DNA from: Priestia filamentosa
GTDB taxonomy: Bacteria; Bacillota; Bacilli; Bacillales; Bacillaceae_H
Assembly: GCF_900177535.1 (NCBI RefSeq)
Contig: NZ_FXAJ01000001.1
Coordinates: 620,001-684,000, forward strand
Length of the DNA stretch: 64,000 nucleotides
Direction of reading: 5' to 3'
Part shown: piece after piece, positions 1-9,189 of the stretch
How positions within the stretch are numbered: position 1 is the stretch's first letter
How the letters are laid out: every line of letters starts with the position of its first letter
Program-made: the position numbers and the translations under genes
The notes under the pieces: model-generated
What the model saw: only the letters and a program-made list of their open reading frames with translations
Told to the model about the DNA's origin: nothing
Database searches by the model: none

Positions 1-225
1 GAAATTCTGCTCATTATTATCGGAGGCGTATTTGTTATTGAGACGCTATCTGTTATTATTCAAGTTATTTCATTTAAAACGACAGGACGACGCATCTTTA
101 AAATGAGTCCTCTTCATCACCACTATGAGCTTAGCGGATGGAGCGAATGGCGCGTTGTTATGACGTTCTGGACAGTTGGTTTACTATTTGCGATTTTAGG
201 CATTTATATTGAGGTGTGGATTTAA
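1..225 (+). CDS. mraY: MraY, C-terminal end (phospho-MurNAc-pentapeptide transferase), cut by window edge
   Basis: The frame is open from base 1 to TAA at 223-225, giving the last 74 residues. It contains a hydrophobic segment, the MraY signature [12 protein letters not shown] with its three consecutive histidines, and a final transmembrane helix ending in EVWI. MraY is the integral membrane enzyme that transfers phospho-MurNAc-pentapeptide from UDP to undecaprenyl phosphate to make lipid I. The murD start codon follows the stop with no gap, as in the dcw cluster of Bacillus. The 5' part lies outside the window. Confidence 0.95.
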   Translation, partial: EILLIIIGGVFVIETLSVIIQVISFKTTGRRIFKMSPLHHHYELSGWSEWRVVMTFWTVGLLFAILGIYIEVWI

Positions 226-1572
226 GTGAAAACAATCAAAACATATGAAAATCAAAATGTGGTTATTTTAGGATTAGCCAAAAGTGGGCTAGCCGCTTCT
301 AAACTTCTACATAGACTTGGAGCTAATGTAACGGTAACAGACCGTACAGAACCAGAAGAAGAAGTAAAAAGAGAACTAGAAAAAGAGGGGATCTCTTCTG
401 TATTTGGAGAGCACCCTCTATCCCTTTTAGATAATGCTTATATGGTTGTGAAAAATCCTGGAATTCCATATCGCATTCCTTTTCTCCAAGAAGCTTTAAA
501 AAGAGAGATTCCTGTGATTACAGAAGTTGAGTTAAGCTATGAGCTGTCAGAAGCTCCAATTATCGGAATTACGGGAAGCAATGGGAAAACAACGACAACA
601 ACTCTCATCTATGAGATTTTAGCAGCAGCCCAAAAAGAACCCCTCATTGCAGGCAATATTGGAACGGTTTCTTGTGAAGTTGGAGCTAAAGCAGAAAAAG
701 ACCAAGTTATTGTTACAGAGCTTTCATCTTTTCAGCTTATGGGTATACGAGAATACAAACCTAAGATAGCTGTATTATTAAACATTTTTGATGCTCATTT
801 AGACTATCATTCTTCAAAAGAGGAATATGTTGAAGCGAAGTTTAATTTATTTAGCCATCAGGATGAAGAAGATTACGCAGTTATCAATGCTGATGACCCT
901 GTCATTTCTGCTAATCTCGGGAGTATCAAATCAAAAGTTGTCCCTTTTTCACGTCATAAAGAGCTGAAAGAGGGAGCTTATTTATCAGGAAATAAACTGA
1001 TGTTCCAAGAAGAGGAAATTATTAGCTGGGATGATGTTTTATTAAAAGGGGAGCACAATATTGAAAATGTTTTAGCAGCGATTGCTACATGCAAGCTTTA
1101 CGGAGCAAGCACAGAAGCGATTGTAAGTGTTTTGAAAACATTTACAGGTGTTAAACATCGAATGCAGTACGTTACAAATATTCATGGCCGAGCGTTTTAT
1201 AATGATTCAAAAGCAACGAATATTTTAGCAACAAAGGCAGCACTTTCTGGTTTTAAAGAAAACGTCATTTTATTAGCTGGCGGTCTTGATCGTGGAAATG
1301 GATTTGAAGATTTAGAAGATGCGCTCTCATGTGTAAAAACGCTTGTCACATTTGGAGAAACAGCGCCAAAGCTTGAAGAGACTGCAAAAAATGTGGGAAT
1401 ACAAACAATCAAATGTGTCGATAATGTAGAGAAGGCTGTTGCAGCAGCATATAAACTGTCAGAAGAAGGAGACGTTATTCTTTTATCACCTGCATGCGCA
1501 AGTTGGGATCAGTTTAAAACTTTTGAAGAGCGCGGTGACATGTTTATTAATTGCGTGCATAAGCTAAAATAG
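226..1572 (+). CDS. murD: MurD, UDP-MurNAc-L-alanine:D-glutamate ligase
   Basis: A 448-residue Mur ligase of normal length. The N-terminal nucleotide-binding motif GLAKSG is at residues 16-21, the ATP-binding motif GITGSNGKTT at 114-123, and the conserved YNDSKATN segment near residue 325. It adds D-glutamate to UDP-MurNAc-L-Ala in the cytoplasm, the step before MurE in precursor synthesis. The start is GTG directly after the mraY stop, so it is probably translationally coupled. It is followed by spoVE, as in B. subtilis. A C-terminal ligase domain with a SPACASWDQF motif is intact. Confidence 0.97.
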   Translation: MKTIKTYENQNVVILGLAKSGLAASKLLHRLGANVTVTDRTEPEEEVKRELEKEGISSVFGEHPLSLLDNAYMVVKNPGIPYRIPFLQEALKREIPVITEVELSYELSEAPIIGITGSNGKTTTTTLIYEILAAAQKEPLIAGNIGTVSCEVGAKAEKDQVIVTELSSFQLMGIREYKPKIAVLLNIFDAHLDYHSSKEEYVEAKFNLFSHQDEEDYAVINADDPVISANLGSIKSKVVPFSRHKELKEGAYLSGNKLMFQEEEIISWDDVLLKGEHNIENVLAAIATCKLYGASTEAIVSVLKTFTGVKHRMQYVTNIHGRAFYNDSKATNILATKAALSGFKENVILLAGGLDRGNGFEDLEDALSCVKTLVTFGETAPKLEETAKNVGIQTIKCVDNVEKAVAAAYKLSEEGDVILLSPACASWDQFKTFEERGDMFINCVHKLK

Positions 1573-1642
1573 GAGCTTGTCTCAAAAACTGTTCACACCT
1601 TAGGAAGAAGCTCTGAATTCTTGTAGTCAGAGGTGTGCTACA

Positions 1643-2743
1643 TTGTCAACTAAAAAAACAACGCCAGATTTCATTTTAATTGTATTAACTCTTTCATTGC
1701 TTACAATTGGACTCATTATGGTGTACAGTGCAAGTGCTGTATGGGCTTCGTACAAGTTTGATGATTCGTTCTTTTTTGCTAAAAGACAGCTATTGTTTGC
1801 AGGGCTTGGGGTATGTGCCATGTTTGTTATTATGAACATTGATTACTGGACATGGCGGAAATGGTCAAAATCCCTTATTATCATTTGCTTTGTGCTTCTT
1901 GTACTTGTTCTCGTTCCTGGAGTAGGGATGACACGAAACGGCTCTACAAGCTGGATTGGCGTTGGAGCTTTTTCCATTCAGCCTTCAGAGTTCATGAAGC
2001 TTGCGATGATTGCGTTTCTTTCCAAATATCTAGCAGATAATCAAAAGAAGATCACTTCTTTTAAGAAAGGACTAATGCCTTCTCTTGGGCTTGTCTTTCT
2101 AGCATTTGGCATCATCATGCTTCAGCCTGACTTAGGTACTGGCACAGTAATGGTTGGAACATGTATTGTGATGATTTTTGTGGCAGGAGCCCGAATTAGT
2201 CATTTCGCTTATTTAGGACTTGTTGGGGTAGCAGGCTTTGTTGCTCTTGTTGCCTCTGCACCGTATCGTATTAAGCGAATTACGTCTTTCCTTGATCCTT
2301 GGGAAGATCCGCTAGGAAGTGGATTTCAGGTTATCCAATCACTCTACGCCATCGGTCCAGGCGGCTTGCTTGGGATGGGACTTGGCCAAAGTCGACAAAA
2401 GTTCTTTTACTTGCCAGAACCTCAAACAGATTTCATTTTTGCTATCTTAGCAGAAGAGCTTGGTTTCATTGGAGGCTCAATTGTGCTCATTCTGTTTGCT
2501 CTCCTTCTATGGAGAGGAGTAAGGATAGCGCTTGGAGCTCCTGACCTGTACGGTAGTTTTCTAGCTATTGGGGTTATTTCAATGGTTGCTATACAAGTAA
2601 TGATTAATATTGGAGTTGTGACAAATTTAATCCCTGTCACAGGGATTACGCTACCGTTTTTAAGTTATGGAGGATCTTCCTTAACACTTATGCTAGCAGC
2701 TGTTGGAGTGCTGCTAAACGTTAGTCGACATTCTCGTTACTAA
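1643..2743 (+). CDS. spoVE: SpoVE, SEDS-family peptidoglycan polymerase / lipid II handling protein
   Basis: A 366-residue polytopic protein with about ten hydrophobic segments, of the FtsW/RodA/SpoVE (SEDS) family. Family motifs seen are QPSE at 113-116, QPDLGTG at 161-167 and a SYGGSS motif near the C terminus. Position between murD and murG identifies it as SpoVE, the sporulation paralog needed for spore cortex synthesis; FtsW lies elsewhere in Bacillus genomes. The start is TTG at 1643, with AGAGGTG at 1630-1636 as ribosome-binding site. It could also act in vegetative growth, as SEDS paralogs overlap in activity. A strong terminator follows directly. Confidence 0.93.
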   Translation: MSTKKTTPDFILIVLTLSLLTIGLIMVYSASAVWASYKFDDSFFFAKRQLLFAGLGVCAMFVIMNIDYWTWRKWSKSLIIICFVLLVLVLVPGVGMTRNGSTSWIGVGAFSIQPSEFMKLAMIAFLSKYLADNQKKITSFKKGLMPSLGLVFLAFGIIMLQPDLGTGTVMVGTCIVMIFVAGARISHFAYLGLVGVAGFVALVASAPYRIKRITSFLDPWEDPLGSGFQVIQSLYAIGPGGLLGMGLGQSRQKFFYLPEPQTDFIFAILAEELGFIGGSIVLILFALLLWRGVRIALGAPDLYGSFLAIGVISMVAIQVMINIGVVTNLIPVTGITLPFLSYGGSSLTLMLAAVGVLLNVSRHSRY

Positions 2744-2778
2744 AAAAGAACTGCTACAATTGTAGCAGTTCTTTTTTT
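2743..2778 (+). terminator. Intrinsic terminator after spoVE
   Basis: A self-complementary stretch with the core GAACTGCTACAA / TTGTAGCAGTTC ends in seven T residues. It begins at the last base of the spoVE stop codon, so spoVE and murG are likely separate transcripts or only partly read through. Confidence 0.93.
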
Positions 2779-2901
2779 CTATCTCTTATTATTTTTGGTA
2801 AAATAGTTAGGAATGTCTCTATAATAGAAATTTCATGCAATAATAGAAGAGAAAATGTTTAAAAAACGTAAATTTCATATCATCTATGTAATATAATTTT
2901 A

Positions 2902-2910
2902 TGGTATGAT
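2902..2910 (+). promoter_or_regulatory. Candidate extended -10 promoter for murG
   Basis: TGGTATGAT is an extended -10 element (TGnTATGAT) 31 bases before the murG start and downstream of a terminator. No good -35 hexamer is present at normal spacing, which is acceptable for extended -10 sigma-A promoters. Inference from sequence only. Confidence 0.5.
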
Positions 2911-2940
2911 TTAAAAAGTTGTGCAGATGAGGTGAAAGAT

Positions 2941-4032
2941 ATGAAAGTAATCGTAAGTGGAGGCGGAACGGGTGGACATATTTACCCGGCTTTAGCCCTT
3001 ATTAGAGAAATTCAAAAACAAGAAACTAATACAGAAGTCTTATATATAGGCTCAGAAAAAGGACTTGAAAGCGATATTGTGAAAAGAGCAGGTATTCCTT
3101 TTCGAGCAATTGAAATTTCAGGGTTTAAGAGAAAGCTATCTTTTGATAACGTAAAAACAGTAGCCCGCTTTTTAAAGGGTGTATCTAAAAGTAAAAAGTA
3201 TATTAAAGAATTTAAACCAGATGTTGTAATTGGAACAGGAGGATACGTGTGTGGTCCTGTTGTTTATGCTGCTTCAAAGCTTGGGGTGCCAACGGTTATT
3301 CACGAACAAAACAGCGTTCCAGGTTTAACAAATAAGTTTTTAAGCAAATATGTAGATAAAGTAGCTGTATGCTTTGAACAGGCAGAAGCTTTTTTCCCTA
3401 GTGAAAAAGTGGTTATGACAGGAAATCCCCGTGCTTCTGAAGTACTTAATCAAGACGGGGTAAAAGGAAAAAATGATGTTGGGCTTAGCTTAAATAAGAA
3501 AAGTGTACTTATTGTGGGAGGAAGCCGAGGAGCTCGCCCGATTAATGATGCCCTGTTAAGCGTTATAAAGGAAGCGGGTCAAAAACCGTATGAGTTTTTA
3601 TATGTGACAGGTGATGTGCACTATGAGCGAGTTGTGAAGCAGCTTGAAGAAGCGGGAGCGCAAGGAAATGTTGTTGTTAAGCCTTTCTTACATAACATGC
3701 CAGAAGTCCTTTCTGGTGTTGATTTGATTGTAGCGAGAGCAGGAGCAACAACTCTTTCAGAAATTACCGCGTTAGGGCTTCCGAGCATTTTAGTCCCAAG
3801 TCCGTATGTAACAAATAACCATCAGGAAAAAAATGCACGTGCACTAAGCGACAATGATGCAGCAACGCTTTGCTTAGAAGCTGATTTAACAGGCGAACGC
3901 TTGCTTGAGTCCATTGATGAAATTTTACTTAATGAGCAAAAGCTGAAAGATATGAGAGCTGCATCGAAAAAGTTAGGTATGCCAAATGCAGCAACCGTTC
4001 TTTATGAGCTTTTGAAGAACTTGACAAAATAA
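2941..4032 (+). CDS. murG: MurG, UDP-GlcNAc transferase making lipid II
   Basis: A 363-residue GT28-family glycosyltransferase that adds GlcNAc to lipid I at the inner membrane face. The glycine-rich N-terminal motif [10 protein letters not shown] and the HEQNSVPG and GSRGAR motifs are present, as is the C-terminal donor-binding region with NHQEKNA. An in-frame GTG lies at 2932, but GATGAGGTG at 2927-2934 is a well-placed ribosome-binding site for ATG 2941, and [12 protein letters not shown] matches the family start and the usual 363-residue length. It follows a terminator and precedes murB, so it may form a short unit with its own promoter. Confidence 0.96.
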   Translation: MKVIVSGGGTGGHIYPALALIREIQKQETNTEVLYIGSEKGLESDIVKRAGIPFRAIEISGFKRKLSFDNVKTVARFLKGVSKSKKYIKEFKPDVVIGTGGYVCGPVVYAASKLGVPTVIHEQNSVPGLTNKFLSKYVDKVAVCFEQAEAFFPSEKVVMTGNPRASEVLNQDGVKGKNDVGLSLNKKSVLIVGGSRGARPINDALLSVIKEAGQKPYEFLYVTGDVHYERVVKQLEEAGAQGNVVVKPFLHNMPEVLSGVDLIVARAGATTLSEITALGLPSILVPSPYVTNNHQEKNARALSDNDAATLCLEADLTGERLLESIDEILLNEQKLKDMRAASKKLGMPNAATVLYELLKNLTK

Positions 4033-4049
4033 CTTTTGTCACCTTTAAT
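4021..4049 (+). promoter_or_regulatory. Candidate sigma-A promoter for murB, overlapping the end of murG
   Basis: TTGACA (4021-4026), a 17-base spacer, and TTTAAT (4044-4049) match the sigma-A consensus with one -10 mismatch. The -35 lies inside the last murG codons. An 8-bp inverted repeat (TGACAAAA/TTTTGTCA, 4022-4041) has the murG stop codon in its loop; it lacks a T-run and is at best a weak terminator. A further TATAAT lies at 4086-4091. Confidence 0.5.
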
Positions 4050-4131
4050 AAAATGGTCAAAATCACTATTAGGTCAATACCCACATATAATAAAGTGGAC
4101 GTATATAGCTAGATAAACGTAGGAGGATTCT

Positions 4132-5034
4132 ATGGAACGGTTAGCGCAAGAACTAAAAGAAAATAATGTAGGAAAAGTGCTTCAGCATGAGCCTCTCGCA
4201 CATCACACAACGCTTAAAATTGGCGGCCCTGCGGAGCTCTTTATTGAGCCAAATAGCGTTCAAGGTCTTGAGAAAGCAATGACTCTTATTAAGAAACATA
4301 ACATTCCATGGCGAGCAATTGGTCGCGGCTCTAACTTGCTTGTATCTGATGAAGGAATTAAAGGAGCAGTTATTAAGCTTGGTCGAGATATTAGCGATCT
4401 TACAGTTGAGGAAACAAAGGTAAAAGTCGGAGGAGGATACTCCATTGTCGCACTTGCAACACAGCTAAGCCGTAAAGGGCTTACAGGGCTCGAGTTTGCT
4501 GCGGGAATTCCAGGTTCTGTGGGCGGCGCTGTCTACATGAATGCAGGAGCCCACGGTTCTGATATGTCCAAGATACTGGAAAAAGCGCTTGTTTTATTTG
4601 AAGATGGAACAATTGAATGGTTAACAAACGATGAACTTCAGTTTTCATACCGCCACTCTATTCTTCAAAACGAACGTCCTGGTATTTGTATCGAGGCTGT
4701 ATTATCTCTTGAAGAAGGAAATCGCGAGGCAATTGTTGAAAAAATTCAAAAGAACAAAGACTATCGTAAAGAAACGCAGCCATGGAATTTTCCCTGTGCA
4801 GGAAGTATTTTCAGAAATCCGCTTCCAAACTATGCAGGAGAGCTCATTGAAAAGAATGGCTTAAAAGGATATGAAATCGGTGGAGCAAAAGTAAGTGACC
4901 TTCATGCGAACTTTATTGTGAATACAGGAAGTGCAACAGCACAGGATGTTGTGGATCTTATCACGTATATTCAAAAGACAATAAAAGAAAAAGAAGGCAT
5001 TGAAATGCACACAGAAGTTGAAATTGTGAGCTAA
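4132..5034 (+). CDS. murB: MurB, UDP-N-acetylenolpyruvoylglucosamine reductase
   Basis: A 300-residue FAD-dependent reductase that converts UDP-GlcNAc-enolpyruvate to UDP-MurNAc with NADPH. The FAD-binding segment [12 protein letters not shown] and the [19 protein letters not shown] motif are intact, and the catalytic-region motif CAGSIFRNP is present. AGGAGG at 4121-4126 precedes ATG by a good distance. Location between murG and divIB is the Bacillus dcw arrangement. A hairpin with a T-run follows at 5163. Confidence 0.96.
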   Translation: MERLAQELKENNVGKVLQHEPLAHHTTLKIGGPAELFIEPNSVQGLEKAMTLIKKHNIPWRAIGRGSNLLVSDEGIKGAVIKLGRDISDLTVEETKVKVGGGYSIVALATQLSRKGLTGLEFAAGIPGSVGGAVYMNAGAHGSDMSKILEKALVLFEDGTIEWLTNDELQFSYRHSILQNERPGICIEAVLSLEEGNREAIVEKIQKNKDYRKETQPWNFPCAGSIFRNPLPNYAGELIEKNGLKGYEIGGAKVSDLHANFIVNTGSATAQDVVDLITYIQKTIKEKEGIEMHTEVEIVS

Positions 5035-5162
5035 ATCATTTACCGTAACAAAAGGAATAAAGACATGAGAAAAGCTGTTTGAAAGTGTGAAAGAAAGGGA
5101 AAGTGAGTAATTGGCTTTCCCTTATATCGCAAATTAGAGGGATGCAACTTTTTAATTCTTTT

Positions 5163-5188
5163 GATCACTTGAAGAAAGTGGTCTTTTT
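5163..5188 (+). terminator. Probable terminator after murB
   Basis: GATCACTT and AAGTGGTC form an 8-bp stem with one G-U pair around a 5-base loop, followed by TTTTT. It lies in the 310-base gap between murB and divIB. A second, weaker hairpin (AAGGGAAAG/CTTTCCCTT, 5095-5123) lies upstream without a T-run. No gene is supported in this gap. Confidence 0.6.
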
Positions 5189-5278
5189 CCTTGCTCTAAT
5201 AAAGGAACAAAACACAATCCTTTTCTTACACGTACGAAGAATCGATTGCGAGAATATCGTTTTTAGGCGTGCTGTATG

Positions 5279-5287
5279 TGCTATAAT
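5279..5287 (+). promoter_or_regulatory. Candidate extended -10 promoter for divIB
   Basis: TGCTATAAT gives a perfect -10 hexamer with the TGn extension, 57 bases before the divIB start and downstream of the murB terminator. The -35 position holds only a T-rich sequence. Confidence 0.55.
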
Positions 5288-5344
5288 GTTAGTAATATGT
5301 ACAGGCTCTTGCTTGTATGACTAAGCTATATAGGGTGAATGAAC

Positions 5345-6133
5345 ATGGATAAACGCAAAGTAGTAAATTTGGAAGATCGTTTACCTAAGCTAAAGGAACA
5401 AAGAAAATCAAGAGCTAATCGGAGACTTATTATATATATGTCCGTTTTTTTTATCCTGATCTTGTTTATTCTTTACACACAGTCGTCGCTTAGTAACGTG
5501 GCTAAGATTAACGTCGAAGGAAACGAGTACACATCCAAAAAAGAAATTATTAAAGCGAGCGATTTATCAACACATACGAGCTTTTTTAGCGTTGATTCAG
5601 ATGATGTTAGCAAAAAAATTAAAGAAAATACGCAAATTAAGAGTGCTTCTATTGAGAAGGCTTTTCCTAACAAAATCAATATTCATGTGAAAGAGTATGA
5701 TCGTGTTGCTTACGTAGCTGATGACGGGAAATTCATCCCTATCTTAGAAAACGGAGAGATCTTAAAATCTAATCAAGGGGAAGATACCCATGGGGATGCA
5801 CCGCTCTTAGTAGGTTGGAATAATGGCGAACGTTTGGAAGAAATGATCAAAGAACTGATTAAGATTCCAGACAGCATTGCGCATTCAATTTCAGAAATTG
5901 AGTATACTCCAACAGATGTAAACAAAATGTTTATCACGCTTTATATGAATGATGGTTTTGAAGTAACGGCAAATATTGAAGATTTATCAAAGAAAATTTT
6001 AGCTTATCCACAAATCGTTAGTGAGTTAGGACCAGAAGCGGCAGGAGTCATTGATTTTGAAGTATATGACGGACTTTACGACCCATACTTTAAAGACGAT
6101 AAAAAAGAAGATGAAGCAGAAGAAGCCCAGTAG
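5345..6133 (+). CDS. divIB: DivIB (FtsQ), division septum protein
   Basis: A 262-residue bitopic membrane protein. A basic cytoplasmic N terminus (about 1-27) precedes one transmembrane helix (about 28-48), then an extracellular POTRA/FtsQ domain beginning at the SNVAKINVEGN segment, and an acidic C-terminal tail. It joins DivIC and FtsL at the septum and helps regulate septal peptidoglycan synthesis. ATG 5345 is chosen because AGGGTGA (5332-5338) is correctly spaced for it and not for the ATG at 5339. In B. subtilis ylxW, ylxX and sbp follow; here none does. Confidence 0.93.
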   Translation: MDKRKVVNLEDRLPKLKEQRKSRANRRLIIYMSVFFILILFILYTQSSLSNVAKINVEGNEYTSKKEIIKASDLSTHTSFFSVDSDDVSKKIKENTQIKSASIEKAFPNKINIHVKEYDRVAYVADDGKFIPILENGEILKSNQGEDTHGDAPLLVGWNNGERLEEMIKELIKIPDSIAHSISEIEYTPTDVNKMFITLYMNDGFEVTANIEDLSKKILAYPQIVSELGPEAAGVIDFEVYDGLYDPYFKDDKKEDEAEEAQ

Positions 6134-6317
6134 GAAAAGTGAAACCTTTTAAAGGGAGTATCGTTCTATAATTAGCTCGTTATAACTACTGTTTCTAAGG
6201 GAACAAAATAAGTGAAGAGATCTGGGAAAATGCGGTAGATTTATTTTTCGGTGTTTTTTACTCTTTCTTTGTTTTATAATACCCAATTGGGCGTAAGTTA
6301 CACTTTTCTAGCCGTTC

Positions 6318-6337
6318 ATATTAGTGTAGACTAATAT
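6318..6337. repeat. Perfect 7-bp inverted repeat before ftsA
   Basis: ATATTAG and CTAATAT flank the 6-base spacer TGTAGA. There is no T-run, so it looks more like a protein-binding palindrome than a terminator. Function unknown. Confidence 0.4.
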
Positions 6338-6382
6338 TTAATAGGTTTACGAATCTTTTACACTTATTTAATAGTAAATTCT

Positions 6383-6391
6383 TGTTATGAT
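6383..6391 (+). promoter_or_regulatory. Candidate extended -10 sigma-A promoter for ftsA
   Basis: TGTTATGAT is an extended -10 element. A TTTACA lies further upstream at 6357-6362, but the 23-base spacing is too long to count as its -35. Confidence 0.4.
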
Positions 6392-6450
6392 CTAACTCTA
6401 TTAAAAATAACGGTTATTTAAACAAAAAAGATAAAAAAATTCAATTCACA

Positions 6451-6479
6451 AAAGGGAAAAAGAGCTATATGTTGAATAG
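6451..6479 (+). promoter_or_regulatory. Candidate sigma-H promoter for ftsAZ
   Basis: AAAGGGAAA (6451-6459), an 11-base spacer and GTTGAATAG (6471-6479) fit the sigma-H pattern RnAGGAwww / RnnGAATww with one mismatch in each box. B. subtilis ftsAZ is known to have a sigma-H promoter that boosts FtsA/FtsZ at the onset of sporulation, which supports the assignment. Confidence 0.5.
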
Positions 6480-6550
6480 TTTCATATGATAAATATAATT
6501 GTTGTTCTCCTAAAAAAGTAGGATTGAAGTGTTAAGGGAGGTGCCAGAGA

Positions 6551-7873
6551 ATGAACAGCAATGAGATTTTCGTAAGTCTTGACATCGGTACATCCAGTGT
6601 GAAAGTAATCATCGGTGAAATGAGTGATGATTCACTAAATATCATTGGTGTTGGAAACGTGGAATCTAGTGGACTTAATAAAGGGTCGATTGTTGATATA
6701 GATGAAACCGTTCATTCGATAAAGAAGGCTGTCCAACAAGCAGAGCGTATGGTAGGTATGGAGATTCATCGCGTTGTTGTTGGCGTTAGCGGAAACCATG
6801 TAAGATTACAAGATTGTCACGGAGTTGTAGCTGTTTCAAGCGAGAATCGGGAAATTATGAATAGCGATATTGCACGTGTTATTGACGCAGCGCAAGTTAT
6901 GTCTATTCCTCCTGACCGTGAAATTATCGATGTTATTCCAAGACAGTTCATTGTAGACGGACTAGAGGGGATTACAGATCCTAGAGGAATGCTAGGCGTC
7001 CGTCTTGAGATGGAAGGCACGATTATTACGGGATCGAAGACCGTGTTACATAACTTTTTACGCTGTGTAGAGAGAGCAGGACTTGAGATTACGGATATTT
7101 GCTTGCAACCACTAGCAGCAGGTTCAATTGCTCTTTCTCGGGATGAAAAAAATCTTGGTGTCGCAATGATTGATATGGGAGGCGGATCAACAACCGTTTC
7201 TGTTTTCAGCAAAGGACATTTACAAGCTACAGGAATTATTCCAATTGGTGGGGAACATATCACAAAAGACCTTTCAATTGGTCTTAGAACTTCAACAGAA
7301 GATGCAGAAAAAATTAAGCGTGCTCACGGCCATGGATTTTATGATCATGCATCAGAAGAAGAAGTATTCAGTGTACCGATTATTGGAAGTGATCAACATC
7401 AGCAGTTCAACCAACTAGAAATCGCTGACATTATCGAAGCGAGACTAGAGGAAATCTTTGATATGGTTGTCCAGGAAGTAAACAATTTAGGATTCAAAGA
7501 TGTTCCAGGAGGATATGTACTAACAGGTGGTGTCGCTTCTATGCCGGGAGTTCTTGAACTGGCAGAAGTGGTACTTGAAAACAATGTAAGACTTGCAATG
7601 CCTGATTACATTGGAGTAAGAGAACCACATTTTACAACAGGTGTTGGCCTAATAAAGTTCGCTTATAAAAATGCAAAAATTCAAGGACGGGATATTAGTA
7701 CACCTATTCAAGAAGAAATGGTTGAGGAAGAAATAATGGTTCCTCAACAGCCAAAACCAAAACCAAACGCAAAAATAAACTCAAACCCAAACTCAAATTC
7801 AAAGCAGAAGCCGAAAAATGAAAAGAACTTATCAAATCGGATGAAACGATTTTTCGGATATTTCTTTGATTAA
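6551..7873 (+). CDS. ftsA: FtsA, actin-like membrane tether of the Z-ring
   Basis: A 440-residue actin-fold ATPase. The phosphate-1 motif SLDIGTSSVKV is near the N terminus, DMGGGSTTV forms the second phosphate loop, and GGVASMPG lies in the adenosine region. FtsA binds the C-terminal peptide of FtsZ and anchors it to the membrane through a C-terminal amphipathic helix, here NRMKRFFGYFF after a low-complexity linker rich in P, K, N and S (about residues 397-427). AAGGGAGGTG (6534-6543) is the ribosome-binding site. ftsZ follows 36 bases later in the same operon. Confidence 0.97.
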   Translation: MNSNEIFVSLDIGTSSVKVIIGEMSDDSLNIIGVGNVESSGLNKGSIVDIDETVHSIKKAVQQAERMVGMEIHRVVVGVSGNHVRLQDCHGVVAVSSENREIMNSDIARVIDAAQVMSIPPDREIIDVIPRQFIVDGLEGITDPRGMLGVRLEMEGTIITGSKTVLHNFLRCVERAGLEITDICLQPLAAGSIALSRDEKNLGVAMIDMGGGSTTVSVFSKGHLQATGIIPIGGEHITKDLSIGLRTSTEDAEKIKRAHGHGFYDHASEEEVFSVPIIGSDQHQQFNQLEIADIIEARLEEIFDMVVQEVNNLGFKDVPGGYVLTGGVASMPGVLELAEVVLENNVRLAMPDYIGVREPHFTTGVGLIKFAYKNAKIQGRDISTPIQEEMVEEEIMVPQQPKPKPNAKINSNPNSNSKQKPKNEKNLSNRMKRFFGYFFD

Positions 7874-7909
7874 AAGCAACGTAATTTCTAGAATTAGGAG
7901 GAACTTAAG

Positions 7910-9082
7910 ATGTTGGAATTTGATACAAATGTGGATCAATTAGCAACAATAAAGGTTATCGGTGTAGGTGGCGGCGGTAACAACGCTGTAAACCGCATGA
8001 TTGAACACGGTGTACAAGGTGTAGAATTTATTGCTGTTAACACAGATTCTCAAGCCTTAAATCTATCAAAAGCAGAAGTAAAAATGCAAATCGGTGCAAA
8101 GTTAACGAGAGGATTAGGAGCTGGAGCTAATCCTGAAGTTGGTAAAAAAGCAGCGGAAGAAAGTAAAGAGCAAATTCAAGAAGCGTTAAGAGGCGCTGAT
8201 ATGGTATTTGTTACAGCTGGTATGGGTGGTGGAACAGGAACGGGTGCTGCTCCTGTTATCGCTCAAATCGCAAAAGAAGAAGGTGCTTTAACAGTTGGTG
8301 TTGTAACACGTCCATTTACGTTTGAAGGAAAAAAACGTGCAACACAAGCTGCAGGCGGTATTCAATCAATGAAAGAAGCGGTAGATACGCTAATTGTTAT
8401 TCCAAATGACCGTCTTCTTGAAATCGTTGATAAAAACACGCCAATGCTTGAAGCATTCCGTGAAGCAGATAACGTACTTCGTCAAGGTGTACAAGGTATC
8501 TCGGATTTAATCGCTGTTCCTGGTCTTATCAACTTAGACTTTGCAGACGTAAAAACAATTATGTCTAACAGAGGATCTGCTTTAATGGGTATTGGAATTG
8601 CAACAGGAGAAAATCGTGCAGCGGAAGCAGCGAAAAAAGCGATTTCAAGTCCGCTTCTTGAAACATCTATTGATGGAGCGCAAGGGGTTCTTATGAATAT
8701 TACAGGTGGGACAAACTTAAGCCTTTATGAAGTTCAAGAATCCGCTGATATTGTTGCTTCTGCATCAGATCAAGAAGTAAACATGATTTTCGGATCGGTT
8801 ATCAATGAAAGCTTAAAAGATGAGATTGTTGTTACAGTTATTGCGACAGGGTTTGATGATTCAAATCTTACAAAAGCAGCACAGCAATCACGTCCACCAC
8901 TATCTCAAAAATATGAGCGTGAACAGCCGAAGCGTGAGCCTTTAAAACGCGAGCCTGCGCCAAAGCGTGAAGAACAGCCAACTTCTCAACAAGAGTATAG
9001 CCGTCCTTCTTCACAGCCATCTCAATCTGATGATGCGCTAGATATTCCGACATTCTTACGAAACCGTAACCGTCGTCGTTAA
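7910..9082 (+). CDS. ftsZ: FtsZ, tubulin-like division GTPase
   Basis: A 390-residue FtsZ. The GTP-binding tubulin signature GGGTGTG is at 106-112, the N-terminal glycine loop [13 protein letters not shown] near 18-30, and the T7 synergy loop NLDFADV near 207-213. A variable linker with repeated KRE/P units (about 335-372) leads to the conserved C-terminal peptide [17 protein letters not shown] that binds FtsA, SepF and EzrA. It polymerises into the Z-ring at midcell. TAGGAGGAAC precedes the start. A strong terminator ends the operon; bpr, next in B. subtilis, is absent. Confidence 0.98.
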   Translation: MLEFDTNVDQLATIKVIGVGGGGNNAVNRMIEHGVQGVEFIAVNTDSQALNLSKAEVKMQIGAKLTRGLGAGANPEVGKKAAEESKEQIQEALRGADMVFVTAGMGGGTGTGAAPVIAQIAKEEGALTVGVVTRPFTFEGKKRATQAAGGIQSMKEAVDTLIVIPNDRLLEIVDKNTPMLEAFREADNVLRQGVQGISDLIAVPGLINLDFADVKTIMSNRGSALMGIGIATGENRAAEAAKKAISSPLLETSIDGAQGVLMNITGGTNLSLYEVQESADIVASASDQEVNMIFGSVINESLKDEIVVTVIATGFDDSNLTKAAQQSRPPLSQKYEREQPKREPLKREPAPKREEQPTSQQEYSRPSSQPSQSDDALDIPTFLRNRNRRR

Positions 9083-9088
9083 GCATAA

Positions 9089-9127
9089 TAAAAAAATCCC
9101 GAGAGGAAATCCTCTCGGGATTTTTTT
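9089..9127 (+). terminator. Intrinsic terminator of ftsAZ
   Basis: A strong stem with core TCCCGAGAGGA / TCCTCTCGGGA and a two-base centre is flanked by A and T runs. It closes the ftsAZ transcription unit. Confidence 0.95.
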
Positions 9128-9189
9128 ATTTGAGAAGAAAACAAAATGAGCAAAAAAACGTCAAAATTACTTCTTTCTCTCATCATGAA

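Larger units (their letters stand above)
6134..6550 (+). other. 417-base regulatory intergenic region before ftsA
   Basis: No credible ORF is present. The region is AT-rich and holds several promoter-like elements: TATAAT at 6275-6280, an extended -10 TGTTATGAT at 6383-6391, and a sigma-H-like element at 6451-6479. A short perfect inverted repeat lies at 6318-6337. In B. subtilis this interval holds ylxW, ylxX and sbp, and ftsAZ is driven by several promoters, one of them sigma-H dependent. Confidence 0.7.

Noticed and set aside
5103-5324. 73-residue plus-strand ORF between murB and divIB
   Set aside because: It spans the murB terminator and the divIB promoter, has no ribosome-binding site and no family resemblance.
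6817-7263. 148-residue minus-strand ORF inside ftsA
   Set aside because: It is antisense to a conserved gene, has no ribosome-binding site and no recognisable motif.
7741-7830. Repeat tract in ftsA considered as CRISPR-like
   Set aside because: Units are six bases, coding and in frame, without spacers.
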